Source of the DNA: Sphingobacterium spiritivorum
GTDB lineage: Bacteria; Bacteroidota; Bacteroidia; Sphingobacteriales; Sphingobacteriaceae
Assembly: GCF_016725325.1 (NCBI RefSeq)
Contig: NZ_CP068083.1
Coordinates: forward strand, 1,426,001 to 1,490,000
Reading direction: 5' to 3'
Length of the DNA: 64,000 nucleotides
Under the pieces are notes generated by a model. The model did no database searches. It worked only from the letters and a program-made list of their open reading frames with translations, and was not told the DNA's origin. This document shows, in pieces, positions 50,283 through 59,872 of the stretch. Numbering within the stretch: position 1 is the stretch's first letter; each line of letters starts with the position of its first letter. Both the position numbers and the translations under genes were made by a program.

Positions 50283-51917
50283 TTATCGTTTTACCTGATC
50301 AATAGCGATACCATAAGGCGCATATCCTTTGATAATAAATTCAGGAGTTTCATTTGTTCCTAACTTATATCTCAAGACTCCGGATTTAGATCCCGAACCC
50401 ACTGTCTGTGGTGCATTTGCACCGCTTGCATCAGCTTTATTACGGTAGCCAAAGTATAGATAACCCTTTCCGGTCTCATCTACATCGACATCCATACCGG
50501 TTACATAGATGGTCTCATTTGTATTATCCGGTGCTACATAACCCTGGTCACTAAAGCCTGTGGCAGTAAAGCCCATTACAGCCGGGTCATTATAAACGGC
50601 GACAATATTATTGCCATCCATATCCGAACGGTAGATTCCAGGGATATATGTTCCTGCTCTGTTGATCGCAAAATAGATTTGCTTATTGACTTGATCCACC
50701 ACAAACTGACGTACACCCAGAGACCTAATTGTTCCTGAAAGAGAGCCTATAAATGCCCCTGCCTTGCTGAACTTATGAATTCCGACGCCAGCTGTACCGG
50801 TAAACGAAACCCAGATTTCCCCATTCACCTCTTTTATCCCGCTATAGAAATGTGTAGAAGAAGAAAATCCGGGAATATTGGTCGCTGTAGGTCTGAATTT
50901 AAAGTTAGGATAAGGAATCTCTACCCCTCCTCCTGCAGCTACATACACGCCATTGTTACGGCTTGTCCACCAGACGTTACCATCTGAGTCAACGGTGTTC
51001 ATCCAAGGATCCAGATTATATTCGGATGCACCAACAACACTTCTCTTTGTCAAGGTAGTCTCTCCAGTTCCATCCAGATTAAAATATTTTACAAAACCAT
51101 CTCCGTTTGCATTGTTACCGGTACTAAAACGCAATCCAAGACCAGCATCTGACAGATAAACCTTGCCATTACCTATAGACAAACCTAAAGGACTGACACC
51201 GGTGGTAATTCCAAGATCAACTACGGTAGATGGCGCCAAAGTCGTCAGTTTATATTTGTAGATTTTCTTGGTAATGACATCCGTAAAATAAATGGTTTTG
51301 GCCAGTTCTCCTTTGACATCTACCGCTACTTCTGTTGTTAGCGTTTCTACACCGTCGTTAACGGTCAGCTTCACAACCTGACTTCCTTCTTTTGTAAACT
51401 TAACAACAGGTTTTTCTAAATCAGAAACGACTCCATTGCCAAAATCCCAGCTATAGGTCACCGTTTTTCCAGGATACGTGAATATGCTGGCGGAGAATTG
51501 TGCGTCAGTATAGACGGCTATATTCTCAGGCACATTAATCTTAGGCTGCATTTTAGGGATAACGATTTTTTTCGTAATCTCCTTTTTCTGATCACCTTGC
51601 CAGGTGGTCAGACTGACACTGTATTCTCCCGGAAGTTCATAAAAAATAGTATCCGGAACCATCTTTTCAGATGTGGTCACATCCTGTACTTTCCCTTTAC
51701 TATCGATAATCTTTGCTCCGTCAAACTGCCACTGAAATTTATCTGCATTCTTCGATCGGTTTGTCAGCACTACTTTTGCCGGAGCAGTAATAGCATATTC
51801 CGGGAAATCAAAGTTTGCGATATACTCACCCTGCTGGCCAATACTGGTTATCTCATCCTTTGAACAGCCTAATATGATAAGGCCGATAAATAGGTATAAA
51901 AATTTAACTGTCTTCAT
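50283..51917 (-). CDS. PKD-domain lipoprotein with beta-propeller-like C-terminus
   Basis: The 544-residue lipoprotein has a type II signal ending IGLIILGC (Cys18). Two PKD/Ig-like domains follow (FDFPEYAITAPAKVVLTNRSKNADKFQWQF and VTYSWDFGNGVVSDLEKPVVKFTKEGSQVVKL; residues about 30-205). The C-terminal part (about 210-544) has repeated YWTD/NHL-like strands (GKVYLSDAGLG, DSDGNVWWTSRNNGVYV, QIYFAINRAG) fitting a six-bladed propeller. It is probably a surface glycan-binding partner (SusE/F-like role) of SusCD-2. No catalytic residues were recognised. Confidence 0.75.
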   Translation of the reverse strand: MKTVKFLYLFIGLIILGCSKDEITSIGQQGEYIANFDFPEYAITAPAKVVLTNRSKNADKFQWQFDGAKIIDSKGKVQDVTTSEKMVPDTIFYELPGEYSVSLTTWQGDQKKEITKKIVIPKMQPKINVPENIAVYTDAQFSASIFTYPGKTVTYSWDFGNGVVSDLEKPVVKFTKEGSQVVKLTVNDGVETLTTEVAVDVKGELAKTIYFTDVITKKIYKYKLTTLAPSTVVDLGITTGVSPLGLSIGNGKVYLSDAGLGLRFSTGNNANGDGFVKYFNLDGTGETTLTKRSVVGASEYNLDPWMNTVDSDGNVWWTSRNNGVYVAAGGGVEIPYPNFKFRPTATNIPGFSSSTHFYSGIKEVNGEIWVSFTGTAGVGIHKFSKAGAFIGSLSGTIRSLGVRQFVVDQVNKQIYFAINRAGTYIPGIYRSDMDGNNIVAVYNDPAVMGFTATGFSDQGYVAPDNTNETIYVTGMDVDVDETGKGYLYFGYRNKADASGANAPQTVGSGSKSGVLRYKLGTNETPEFIIKGYAPYGIAIDQVKR

Positions 51918-51918
51918 A

Positions 51919-52689
51919 TTATAAACTGTTTTCGAATGTTCTGGTCGCTACTGTAGCAGTACCTGTTGAAGTTATAGCCGCCACATCTATTGTCACACTG
52001 TATTTTCCTACTTTTTTAATACTGTTGACAACGGGAAGCAATTGTTCTTTTGTCAATGTCTGCTTTAGATTATTGATCCCCGTCTGTGACAACACATAAG
52101 TTCCGCCATTCGTAAAATGACTGGCAGGAGCACTCGGATACAAGACCAAATAATCGGCTCTGGTGATCGTGTAAGCTAGCAAGCCTTTCAGTATCTCAAA
52201 TTCCTGATCAGACAATTTTGTAATCAAGCTACTGTTATTCGGATACTTACCTTCTTTAATAACCATCGGATACCTTCCTACCATCACATAATTATTCGTT
52301 ACTGTCACCCAATATTTATCCATATCGGCGGCAGCAACTTTCAACCATGAATTTGCTTTTGCAATGGAATCTATAACAGTCAGGGTCGATTCAGTTTCTC
52401 CTTTTGTCAATAACTGGGTTCCGTTTTTAAGACTCATATTAACACCGAATGTTTCGACTATGGTCTCCATAAATCTCACTTCTGAAAATTTATCATCACG
52501 CTGCCAGGTAGAGGCTGTCACTTGTAAGGTATCTCCGATTGCCGGCCGTGTATTATTATACGACACTCTCAACTGTGCAGCAAACTGACCGTTTGTTTCT
52601 CCCAGCTCTGAAATGGGATCATTTTTTTCACAAGAAATCAAAGCACATGCTAAGACTATTGCATATAGTATGTTCGTTATCTTTCTCAT
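51919..52689 (-). CDS. Lipoprotein of unknown family in the SusCD-2 operon
   Basis: The 256-residue lipoprotein has a type II signal ending CALISC (Cys20). No family was recognised. After about residue 30 there is a beta-sandwich-like start (QLRVSYNNTRPAIGDTLQVTASTWQ), then a helical part (LTKLSDQEFEILKGLLAYTI) and a beta C-terminus. It is placed directly between susD-2 (4 nt) and the PKD lipoprotein (1 nt), so it probably takes part in ligand handling at the outer membrane. Confidence 0.7.
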   Translation of the reverse strand: MRKITNILYAIVLACALISCEKNDPISELGETNGQFAAQLRVSYNNTRPAIGDTLQVTASTWQRDDKFSEVRFMETIVETFGVNMSLKNGTQLLTKGETESTLTVIDSIAKANSWLKVAAADMDKYWVTVTNNYVMVGRYPMVIKEGKYPNNSSLITKLSDQEFEILKGLLAYTITRADYLVLYPSAPASHFTNGGTYVLSQTGINNLKQTLTKEQLLPVVNSIKKVGKYSVTIDVAAITSTGTATVATRTFENSL

Positions 52690-52693
52690 TCTC

Positions 52694-54232
52694 TTAATCT
52701 TTTAATGTTGACTTCTCTGCCCACCAAACCGGTTTAAATACCCAGTCTCTGGACGATGCACCTAAGCGGGCAATTTCTTTAGGATTGTACACATATTCTG
52801 TCTGCGGATCATAAGGCAAACGCTGAATATATCTCCCTGTCCATTCTGTAAGCGCATATCTTGGGTAATACAAATTTGGATAAGCCTTCTTGCTGTATCC
52901 GTACCGTCTGATATCTGTCCAGGTCTCTCCCTGCAGGTAAAGTGCGATATATTTTTGAAGCATAATATCAGCGATAGTCAATGCGGAAGCATTCTGTGCA
53001 ACCTTAGCTGACCCCATATAACTGATGATCTGCCCTTCAGCTACACCCAGTCTTCTCAGATTCAGATCTATGCCTGTATGGTAAGAAGCCAGCGCACCTT
53101 CTGTATCTCCCAAGTAAAACTGTGTTTCAGCTTTGATAAAATAAAGTTCTTCTTTTAACAGGATCGGGTAAGGAGAATCATCTGAAGTCCAGAATCCGTT
53201 TCGAAGGTTTGCAAAATCCTGATAAACAGTCCCTGTCGGAAGATTAACATCCCGCAGACCTTCAGACATTTTAGCACCCAGATATTTGTTATTTGCTCCC
53301 GGCGTTGTCAGCTTAAGTAAACGAGGATCATACACCTTATTTACTTCGTCTATTGTCAGTGATTTCATAAGCACATCTGTTGGAAGAGTGGTTTCCAGAT
53401 CACTTTTGATATCAGCAAACTGAAATGCCTCTCCGGCAGGAGGCGGACCTGAAGGCCCCCAAAGATTGCGCTGCCAGGATGATGTCGATCCTTTTGGATA
53501 AGTATAAAGCGCATCGGAAAAATTTGTTATTGCATTGTTTACAATTGTCAGCAGCTCCTGATGTCCGTTTTGAAAATTAGCTGTTCTCAACTTTACACGA
53601 GCTCTTACCGCTTCGGCCAAGCCTTTCCATTTATTAAGATCACCCTGATAAATAATATCTGTCTTGGCAGTCATGGACAAAGCCTGATCACCTACATTAT
53701 TCAGATCAGCCACACCCTCATCCAGAAGAGCAAGTATATTTTTCAGAATTTCTTCCTGGCTATCATACAGCGGATTAAAAGAGCCTATATATGCTTCTTT
53801 CATTGGCATATCTCCAAATACGTCTGTCGCACTCAGGTAACTCAATGCAAGCATAATTTTGCCCACACCAATGTAGTTATTCGACCCTTCTTCCTTAGCA
53901 CGGACAATCATACCTGCCTGTCCGATAATATTACTACCTACATCAAAATAATGCCACCTCCATGCACCCAGGCGTGTAATACTGTTGTAATTCCAGGTGT
54001 CTGTCTGTGCATTACTATTTCCAGTTCTTGTCGTCAGGTAATAGCTGTGATAAGCTCCCCAGCGTGCCTGAGAATACAATGAGTACGCCAGATTGGCTTC
54101 TATTGCTGCCAAACGCTGTGTAGAAGGTACGGTTACCGGATTCACAGGGTTCTCATTAATATCGAGTTTACTACACGAACTTACCACGACCAGGGCAAGT
54201 ACTGTTGTTATGTTTTTTAAAATTCTAGTCAT
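52694..54232 (-). CDS. SusD/RagB-family lipoprotein, pair 2 (SusD-like_2)
   Basis: The 512-residue protein has its start at ATG 54232 (MTRILKNITTVLALVVVSSC, lipidation at Cys20), 10 nt past the susC-2 stop; a longer frame to 54298 would overlap susC. The C-terminal features QKYIALYLQGETWTDIRRYGY and AFQFADIKSDLETTLPTDVLM match the SusD-like_2 (PF12771-type) subgroup, different from SusD-1. Its helical repeat fold binds glycan fragments on top of SusC-2. Confidence 0.9.
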   Translation of the reverse strand: MTRILKNITTVLALVVVSSCSKLDINENPVNPVTVPSTQRLAAIEANLAYSLYSQARWGAYHSYYLTTRTGNSNAQTDTWNYNSITRLGAWRWHYFDVGSNIIGQAGMIVRAKEEGSNNYIGVGKIMLALSYLSATDVFGDMPMKEAYIGSFNPLYDSQEEILKNILALLDEGVADLNNVGDQALSMTAKTDIIYQGDLNKWKGLAEAVRARVKLRTANFQNGHQELLTIVNNAITNFSDALYTYPKGSTSSWQRNLWGPSGPPPAGEAFQFADIKSDLETTLPTDVLMKSLTIDEVNKVYDPRLLKLTTPGANNKYLGAKMSEGLRDVNLPTGTVYQDFANLRNGFWTSDDSPYPILLKEELYFIKAETQFYLGDTEGALASYHTGIDLNLRRLGVAEGQIISYMGSAKVAQNASALTIADIMLQKYIALYLQGETWTDIRRYGYSKKAYPNLYYPRYALTEWTGRYIQRLPYDPQTEYVYNPKEIARLGASSRDWVFKPVWWAEKSTLKD

Positions 54233-54242
54233 GATCCGATGC

Positions 54243-57200
54243 TTATAAAGAAATATTAAAACCAAAAGAGTAGGATTTAGGCAATGGAATAGCGCCATTA
54301 TCTACTCCCATCGTACTGGCTCCGGAGCCACCAGCATTTGGTCCGGCACTGTTTACCTCCGGATCTCCTCCCGAATAATTAGTAATAACGAAAGGATTCT
54401 GCGCAGACAACTCCAGACTCAGGTTATTTACACCCAATCGTTTGGACCATATCTTCGGCAACGCATAGCTTAATGTGATATAGCGCACACGAGCCCAGTT
54501 TACCTTTTCAACAAAGTTTGTTCCTACCTGATAGTAGTTATTTGCAAAGTAACTGTAATCCATCACCACTGATTTCTCGTTCTTGATGTACGTTCCGTCA
54601 TTTTGCTGCACAACACCATTGAACACAAATTCTTTATCCCTCCATTCTCCGATATCATATGCTGTACCTACAGACATCATACGCTGACGACTGGCATTCA
54701 GAATATCTCCTCCGAATCTGAAATCCCATAAAAAAGAAAGGCTGATATCTTTATACCGAAACTTGTTCATCCAGCCGATATTAAATTCAGGCTCACGGTT
54801 TCCGATATACTTTTCTTTAGAATCAATGATCGGGTAACCATCTGCATTTACAACAACATATCCTTCATCTGTTCTTTTATAGTCAGTACCCACAATTCCC
54901 AACACAGCATCATTAAGCGTTGTTGCGGCTGTACCGGCAGTAAGCTGTGCATTCGTATATTTGAATGTCACAATATCTCCCGCAAATTCTAGCATTTTTG
55001 AAGTATTACGCCATGCGTTTAGTGTTGATGACCACGTAAAATCATCTTTCTTAATTGGTGTTCCGCTAAGGGAAGCTTCGATTCCACGATTACGCAGTGA
55101 ACCTGCATTGAAAGTCATAATGACATATCCCGAAGGCAGAGGTACCCGAGGAGTCATAATCATATCAATACTCTTACGTTCATAGTAGGTTAAATCCAGA
55201 TTCAGTCGGTTTTTAAACAAACTTAATTCTGATCCGATCTCAAACTCACTGGTTTTCTCCGGTCTCAGATCCGGATTACCTCCTGTAGCACTGGTCACGA
55301 ATCCACCTCCCTGTGTCTGCGCCTGCACCAGATTGGTATTGGTACGGTAAATAGGTGCATCCTTACCTACTTTGGCATAACTCACACGTAACTTACCAAA
55401 CCAGGAATCATGATCAAACAGTTCGCTATAGCTAAAACTACCGGAGTAGGATGGCGAATAGAATGAACGTGCATTTTTAGGCAAAGTAGAAGACCAGTCA
55501 TTACGTCCCGTTACCCCAACAGAAACGATGTTTTTGTACTCCAATTTGAAATCCCCATAGATTGCATAGCGCTGACGTCTGGACCATGTATCTGTAAGGC
55601 TAAGGTTTTCACGCTCCACCACATTCGGAGAGAAGATATCCTTTACGAGCAGACTTTCACCCATATAACCAACGCCTTTACTATCAAAGTAATCACTTGT
55701 TCCTCCCAAGATCAACGTTGCACGGAAATCGTTATAGAATTTACGGTCAAATGTGGCATTGAATATCGATGTTGTATACTTTGTATTCGTGTTGGATTCT
55801 GAAACCCGGCCATCAAAATAAGTCCCCGGAGTTCCCGGCGTGGTGATAATACGGTACTTGGATGCTGTAAAATCCTGTCCCAGCTGATACGAAAGTCTCA
55901 CCCAGTCTGCGACTTTGTAATCAATTCTTCCATTGACCACAAAACGTTCCACGTCGTTGTTTCGCGGATTACGCATAACACCCCACATAGGTGAGATCAT
56001 TGCATTACGTCCATCATCCTCTGCCTCAATATACGAATACAAGGGTTCTCCATTGGGTTTCTGATACGAAAGAATATCGTATCTGAGTGGATAAGTCAGA
56101 ATACTATTAATCCATCCTCCTGAGTTTACTCCTCCAAGACCTTCCTGAATATTGTTTTTAATGTAATTTGCAGAAGTGGTCAGTTCCAGTTTTGAACTTA
56201 ATTTAGCTGTTCCTTTTAACAGGAAGTTGATTTTCTCCTGCTCTGTATTAGGCACCATGGATCCTGCATTGCGGTATCCTCCGGACATGTAGTAATTTAA
56301 TTTCTCACTACCTCCATTGACGTTCAGATTGACATCATGCGTTACAGCCGTTTGAAAGAAACGATCTATATTATTGTACACAGTCTCATCATATCTGAAT
56401 TTCCGACCCCATGAACTTCCTGAGGTTTCATCGTATACTCCTCCTGTTCCGGTAGTATAAATACCTTGCTGACGAGGTGTACGTCCCATGGTCTCGACAA
56501 ATGCCTTGTACGATCCATTGATCTGCATCGCTCCGGCTTTACCTTTTTTAGTTGTAATAATGATTGCACCGGAAGCGGCATCAATACCATAGAGTGCTGC
56601 CGCAGCCGCTCCTTTTAATATGGAGATATCCTCAATATCAGCAGGATTAAAGTCCGCAATCCGGTTGACCGTTCCATTAGCAGAAGAATTACTCACACGG
56701 ATACCATCCACGATCATCAGTGGCTGGTTGTCCCCCGTCAGTGTACTCGATCCCCGGAGAATAATTTCTGTCGGCAGTCCCGGCGAACCTCCGGAAGATG
56801 AAATCTGCGCTCCTGCGATCTGCCCTTGTAATGCATTCAGGACATTCGATTGATTGGCATCCCGGAGATCGTCTCCTTTTACAGTCTGCACGGAATAGGT
56901 AAGGCTCTTTTTATTACGCTCAATTCCCATTGCTGTGACCACCACCTCATCCAGACCTTTCATGTCAGGCGACAAAGTAATGTCTATTACAGACGATTCA
57001 CCTACCACACGTGTGGCAGCCAACATCCCAATGTAACTAAAAGAAAGAGTCTGCCCTTTAGCAGCCTTGATCTTATAATTACCACTTGCATCGGTCACTG
57101 CTCCAATGGCAGTACCCACAACTTTAATTGAAGCGCCCAAAATAGGTTTTCCATCCTCCTGTGATGTGACCACTCCAGAAATTGTTAGTTCCTGAGCAGT

Positions 57201-57257
57201 TACCACATCCAAAAGGCACACTAGCATTGCCAACAGCAATAGTAGATGTTTTCTCAT
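54243..57257 (-). CDS. SusC/RagA-family TonB-dependent outer-membrane transporter, pair 2
   Basis: The 1004-residue protein has a signal peptide ending DVVTAQ, a carboxypeptidase-regulatory-like domain (TISGVVTSQEDGKPILGASIKVVG), a DEVVVTAMG box at about residue 105, a plug (LNALQGQIAGAQISSSGG, DIEDISILKGAAAAALYGIDAASGAIIITT) and a barrel ending YSFGFNISL. It is the first gene of the SusCD-2/PKD/GH18 operon. The shared 23-nt motif lies 187 bp upstream. Confidence 0.95.
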   Translation of the reverse strand: MRKHLLLLLAMLVCLLDVVTAQELTISGVVTSQEDGKPILGASIKVVGTAIGAVTDASGNYKIKAAKGQTLSFSYIGMLAATRVVGESSVIDITLSPDMKGLDEVVVTAMGIERNKKSLTYSVQTVKGDDLRDANQSNVLNALQGQIAGAQISSSGGSPGLPTEIILRGSSTLTGDNQPLMIVDGIRVSNSSANGTVNRIADFNPADIEDISILKGAAAAALYGIDAASGAIIITTKKGKAGAMQINGSYKAFVETMGRTPRQQGIYTTGTGGVYDETSGSSWGRKFRYDETVYNNIDRFFQTAVTHDVNLNVNGGSEKLNYYMSGGYRNAGSMVPNTEQEKINFLLKGTAKLSSKLELTTSANYIKNNIQEGLGGVNSGGWINSILTYPLRYDILSYQKPNGEPLYSYIEAEDDGRNAMISPMWGVMRNPRNNDVERFVVNGRIDYKVADWVRLSYQLGQDFTASKYRIITTPGTPGTYFDGRVSESNTNTKYTTSIFNATFDRKFYNDFRATLILGGTSDYFDSKGVGYMGESLLVKDIFSPNVVERENLSLTDTWSRRQRYAIYGDFKLEYKNIVSVGVTGRNDWSSTLPKNARSFYSPSYSGSFSYSELFDHDSWFGKLRVSYAKVGKDAPIYRTNTNLVQAQTQGGGFVTSATGGNPDLRPEKTSEFEIGSELSLFKNRLNLDLTYYERKSIDMIMTPRVPLPSGYVIMTFNAGSLRNRGIEASLSGTPIKKDDFTWSSTLNAWRNTSKMLEFAGDIVTFKYTNAQLTAGTAATTLNDAVLGIVGTDYKRTDEGYVVVNADGYPIIDSKEKYIGNREPEFNIGWMNKFRYKDISLSFLWDFRFGGDILNASRQRMMSVGTAYDIGEWRDKEFVFNGVVQQNDGTYIKNEKSVVMDYSYFANNYYQVGTNFVEKVNWARVRYITLSYALPKIWSKRLGVNNLSLELSAQNPFVITNYSGGDPEVNSAGPNAGGSGASTMGVDNGAIPLPKSYSFGFNISL

Positions 57258-57443
57258 AGTGAAAAAATTAGTTTATTCTTTAGTAGTTGTTAAATTGGTT
57301 TTGCGTTTTCATGTCGGTTAATTGGCAAAACGTGATAAAAATAATAAAGATTTTGAGTTTAGAAAATAAAACAATCAACTAAAACACGTTAAAACCTGCA
57401 AAGAATAGAATTAAAAGTGTCTTTAAAGTGAAATAGCGCACTA

Positions 57444-57466
57444 TTGAAAGTGCGCACAAAACCGCA
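57444..57466 (-). promoter_or_regulatory. Shared susC upstream motif, copy 2
   Basis: The minus strand reads TGCGGTTTTGTGCGCAC then TTTCAA; 21 of 23 positions equal copy 1. Its end overlaps an inverted repeat GCGCACT (57436-57442) with AGTGCGC (57449-57455). The rest of 57258-57522 is an A/T-rich leader without genes. Confidence 0.55.
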
Positions 57467-57522
57467 TTAACGTGTTTAAAATCTTATTATTTGAATCAAA
57501 AAAGGAAAGAAGAGAAAACAAA

Positions 57523-57545
57523 AAAAGTGTCATTTAGACACTTTT
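57523..57545. terminator. Terminator of the amidase gene
   Basis: AAAAGTGTC (57523-57531) and its complement (57537-57545) form a 9-bp stem. On the minus strand a T-run follows. It lies 33 nt past the amidase stop. Confidence 0.75.
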
Positions 57546-57577
57546 AGGTAATTTTTGTGTTACAGTAACAGTTGAGC

Positions 57578-58231
57578 TTAAAAGGAAAGCTTTCTAAGGG
57601 ATGTATTTTTCAATCCTGAACGCAGTCTTTTCATAAAATCCAAGCCGGGATCTGATTTTCCGGTGATATAATTGGGGTCCGTTTCTTTCCACCATTTGGT
57701 TTTCTTGAACTGCTTATATTCGAGATGGCCAATGACGAGTTCAATGGGATACTTTTCCGATAACTGATCAATAAGTTGTGTATTGGCCTTCAGTTGTGCA
57801 TCTGTTAACGGATTTTTCTCACTTCCTATGTTTTCGATACCAATGGCGCAATAATTAAGACCTATAGTATGCCTCGCAAATACGGTATCCGGTAAGAACT
57901 GATAGATCGTACCATCCCGGTCAATGACGTACTGCGAAGAAACATTAAGTTTGCTGGCTTTCGTAAGCTCTGGCCTTCCCGGCAATTGCACCGGATTAAA
58001 AGCATTAAAAGTAGATTTTACGCTGTTATTTGCAGTCCAGTGAACAACTACAATCTGAGGTTTTATAATAGCTTTTTTCTGATCTAAACCATGCCGTACT
58101 TTCAGGTATTCCAGCGATAATTGTTCCCGCTCGGCATTCCATGTTATTGGCTTTTGAATGATTTTTAAATCTTGTGCCTTAACACACAGACAACACATAA
58201 ACAGATATATGGTCAATACTATATTTTTCAT
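57578..58231 (-). CDS. N-acetylmuramoyl-L-alanine amidase (Amidase_2 family)
   Basis: The 217-residue secreted enzyme has a signal peptide ending CVKAQ. The Amidase_2/PGRP-like zinc fold is indicated by VVVHWTANN with His64, SQYVIDRDGTIYQFLPD, FARHTIGLNYCAIGIENIG and the terminal SDPGLDF, which is where the third zinc ligand and catalytic Lys/Asp region falls. It cleaves the bond between MurNAc and the stem peptide. It lies between SusCD-3 (after a terminator) and SusCD-2, and supplies naked glycan for NamZ-type enzymes. Confidence 0.92.
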   Translation of the reverse strand: MKNIVLTIYLFMCCLCVKAQDLKIIQKPITWNAEREQLSLEYLKVRHGLDQKKAIIKPQIVVVHWTANNSVKSTFNAFNPVQLPGRPELTKASKLNVSSQYVIDRDGTIYQFLPDTVFARHTIGLNYCAIGIENIGSEKNPLTDAQLKANTQLIDQLSEKYPIELVIGHLEYKQFKKTKWWKETDPNYITGKSDPGLDFMKRLRSGLKNTSLRKLSF

Positions 58232-58250
58232 ATTCGATTCTAATATACAA

Positions 58251-58275
58251 AAAGCCTGTCAAATGACAGGCCTTT
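58251..58275 (-). terminator. Terminator between susD-3 and the amidase
   Basis: GCCTGTC (58254-58260) pairs with GACAGGC (58265-58271) around an AAAT loop, followed by a T-run on the minus strand, just past the susD-3 stop. Confidence 0.7.
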
Positions 58276-58277
58276 CA

Positions 58278-59864
58278 TTATTCTGCAACATTAAACCATA
58301 ATGGAGTAGTAAGTCGATATTTCTCTGAATTATCGCCCACATTATCCGGATTACGGTTCTGTTCATTACTCTCATAAACCATTGCCTGAATCCACTGATT
58401 AGGATTACCCGCTTCAAATATTGTTGTATTCAAATTAGCTGGTCTTTTCAAACTTGGTCCGTATATAGTTGAAGCATAGTCCATACGACGCATATCAACC
58501 CATGTCTCTGGGTTGAGACACAATGAAATATACTTTTGTCGAAGAATATGACTCAACCCTCCATTTAAAGAGTTAAAATGCGTACTCAATCCGTCAGCCT
58601 GTTGAGCAGTCCAATATGCATTGATGCCTGCCTGTGTTACTCCAAGTTTTCGCATATTGGATTTTACACCTTCTTCATATGCAATTAATGCACCAGCAGC
58701 ATCTCCTGATCTTAACTTAGCCTCTGCCTCTATAAACTTGACTTCAGAGTAAGTTATAAAACCAAATGGTGACTCCGTCTTAGTATAATAACCACTCTTA
58801 CTAAATCTACCATAGTCATCAGGAGCAGTTTTTGTAGCGTCTCCAGGATTCCCATTTGCGAGAGTTCCTTGTCCATTTGCAATGAAAGCCCCTGCACCAG
58901 GACCTCTATACTTTCCATCAGATGCCGCTCCAACCATGATTTTACTTATCCGTGGATCTTCATAACTTGTATTTGTAACAGGAAAAGAAGTTAACATATT
59001 TACAAAAAACTGAGACCAAGAAAAGTAACGAGGGTTTGCAACACTTTCAAAACCACCCCAGCTTGACCACGGATTTTCATCAATTAACAATCCTCCTGCT
59101 AAATAAGGGAATTCAGCATCCATTCCGTCTCCATTAAAACCATTCTGACATGCCTCAATGATTTTTGCAGAATTATATATACCACTTTTCTTTGATAAAT
59201 GGTTCATATAACGAGCTTTCAATGACCAAGCAAATCTCTTCCATTTCTCTACATCACCCTGATAAAGTAAGTCGCCTTTCTTTGCGTTAATACCTCGTTG
59301 AGATGCTGTAGAGTTGAATGCTTCAATAGCCTCGTCCAACAATTTCTGGATCCGCTCATAGACAGTCTTCTGGTCATTAAATTTTGGCTCTAAAACCAAC
59401 TGATCTTTTCCCGTATAATAATCATCTACAACGATATTACCGTACTGACTTGTCAAAAGTCCAAAATTAAGTGCCAACAATGTCTTTCCAACACCAATAA
59501 GATGAGGATTACCTTCTTCCGTTGCCAGATTAATAATATCTACACAGTTTGGCATTGTATTAACATACGCATTTTGCCACAAAAAGTACCCAGAAGTAAA
59601 GCGCCAATTGCTTGCTGCATATCCTCCCGAGTTAATTGTCTGGAGTCCGGTATATTGCATCACTGCTGCAATTTCCCTCGTTCCCCTCCATTGGGCCGCT
59701 CCGCTAGAAGTTGTAATTGCCCCGGCCACACGACTTGCTGCTTCAACCTTTGAGGGATTATTAGGATCTTCATTAACATCGAGATACTTTGTACAAGAGG
59801 TCATTGAAACACCTAATGTAACCATCAAATATATGCCGTAATTTTTAAATTTTCTTTTCATCAT
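58278..59864 (-). CDS. SusD/RagB-family lipoprotein, pair 3 (SusD-like_2)
   Basis: The 528-residue lipoprotein has a type II signal (LGVSMTSC, Cys24; double Met start). It has the SusD-like_2 layout: KYLDVNEDPNNPSKV near the start and LRQKYISLCLNPETWVDMRRMDY near the end. It resembles SusD-2 in type more than SusD-1. It lies 9 nt after susC-3. It should bind glycan fragments at the surface and lid the SusC-3 barrel. Confidence 0.92.
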   Translation of the reverse strand: MMKRKFKNYGIYLMVTLGVSMTSCTKYLDVNEDPNNPSKVEAASRVAGAITTSSGAAQWRGTREIAAVMQYTGLQTINSGGYAASNWRFTSGYFLWQNAYVNTMPNCVDIINLATEEGNPHLIGVGKTLLALNFGLLTSQYGNIVVDDYYTGKDQLVLEPKFNDQKTVYERIQKLLDEAIEAFNSTASQRGINAKKGDLLYQGDVEKWKRFAWSLKARYMNHLSKKSGIYNSAKIIEACQNGFNGDGMDAEFPYLAGGLLIDENPWSSWGGFESVANPRYFSWSQFFVNMLTSFPVTNTSYEDPRISKIMVGAASDGKYRGPGAGAFIANGQGTLANGNPGDATKTAPDDYGRFSKSGYYTKTESPFGFITYSEVKFIEAEAKLRSGDAAGALIAYEEGVKSNMRKLGVTQAGINAYWTAQQADGLSTHFNSLNGGLSHILRQKYISLCLNPETWVDMRRMDYASTIYGPSLKRPANLNTTIFEAGNPNQWIQAMVYESNEQNRNPDNVGDNSEKYRLTTPLWFNVAE

Positions 59865-59872
59865 CGTTTGAG

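Noticed and set aside
54233..54298. Longer N-terminus for SusD-2
   Set aside because: It would overlap the end of susC-2 and hide the clear lipoprotein signal that begins at the ATG at 54232.
57007..57018. Palindrome CCACACGTGTGG as regulatory site
   Set aside because: It lies inside the susC-2 coding region at well-conserved codons; a chance palindrome is more likely.
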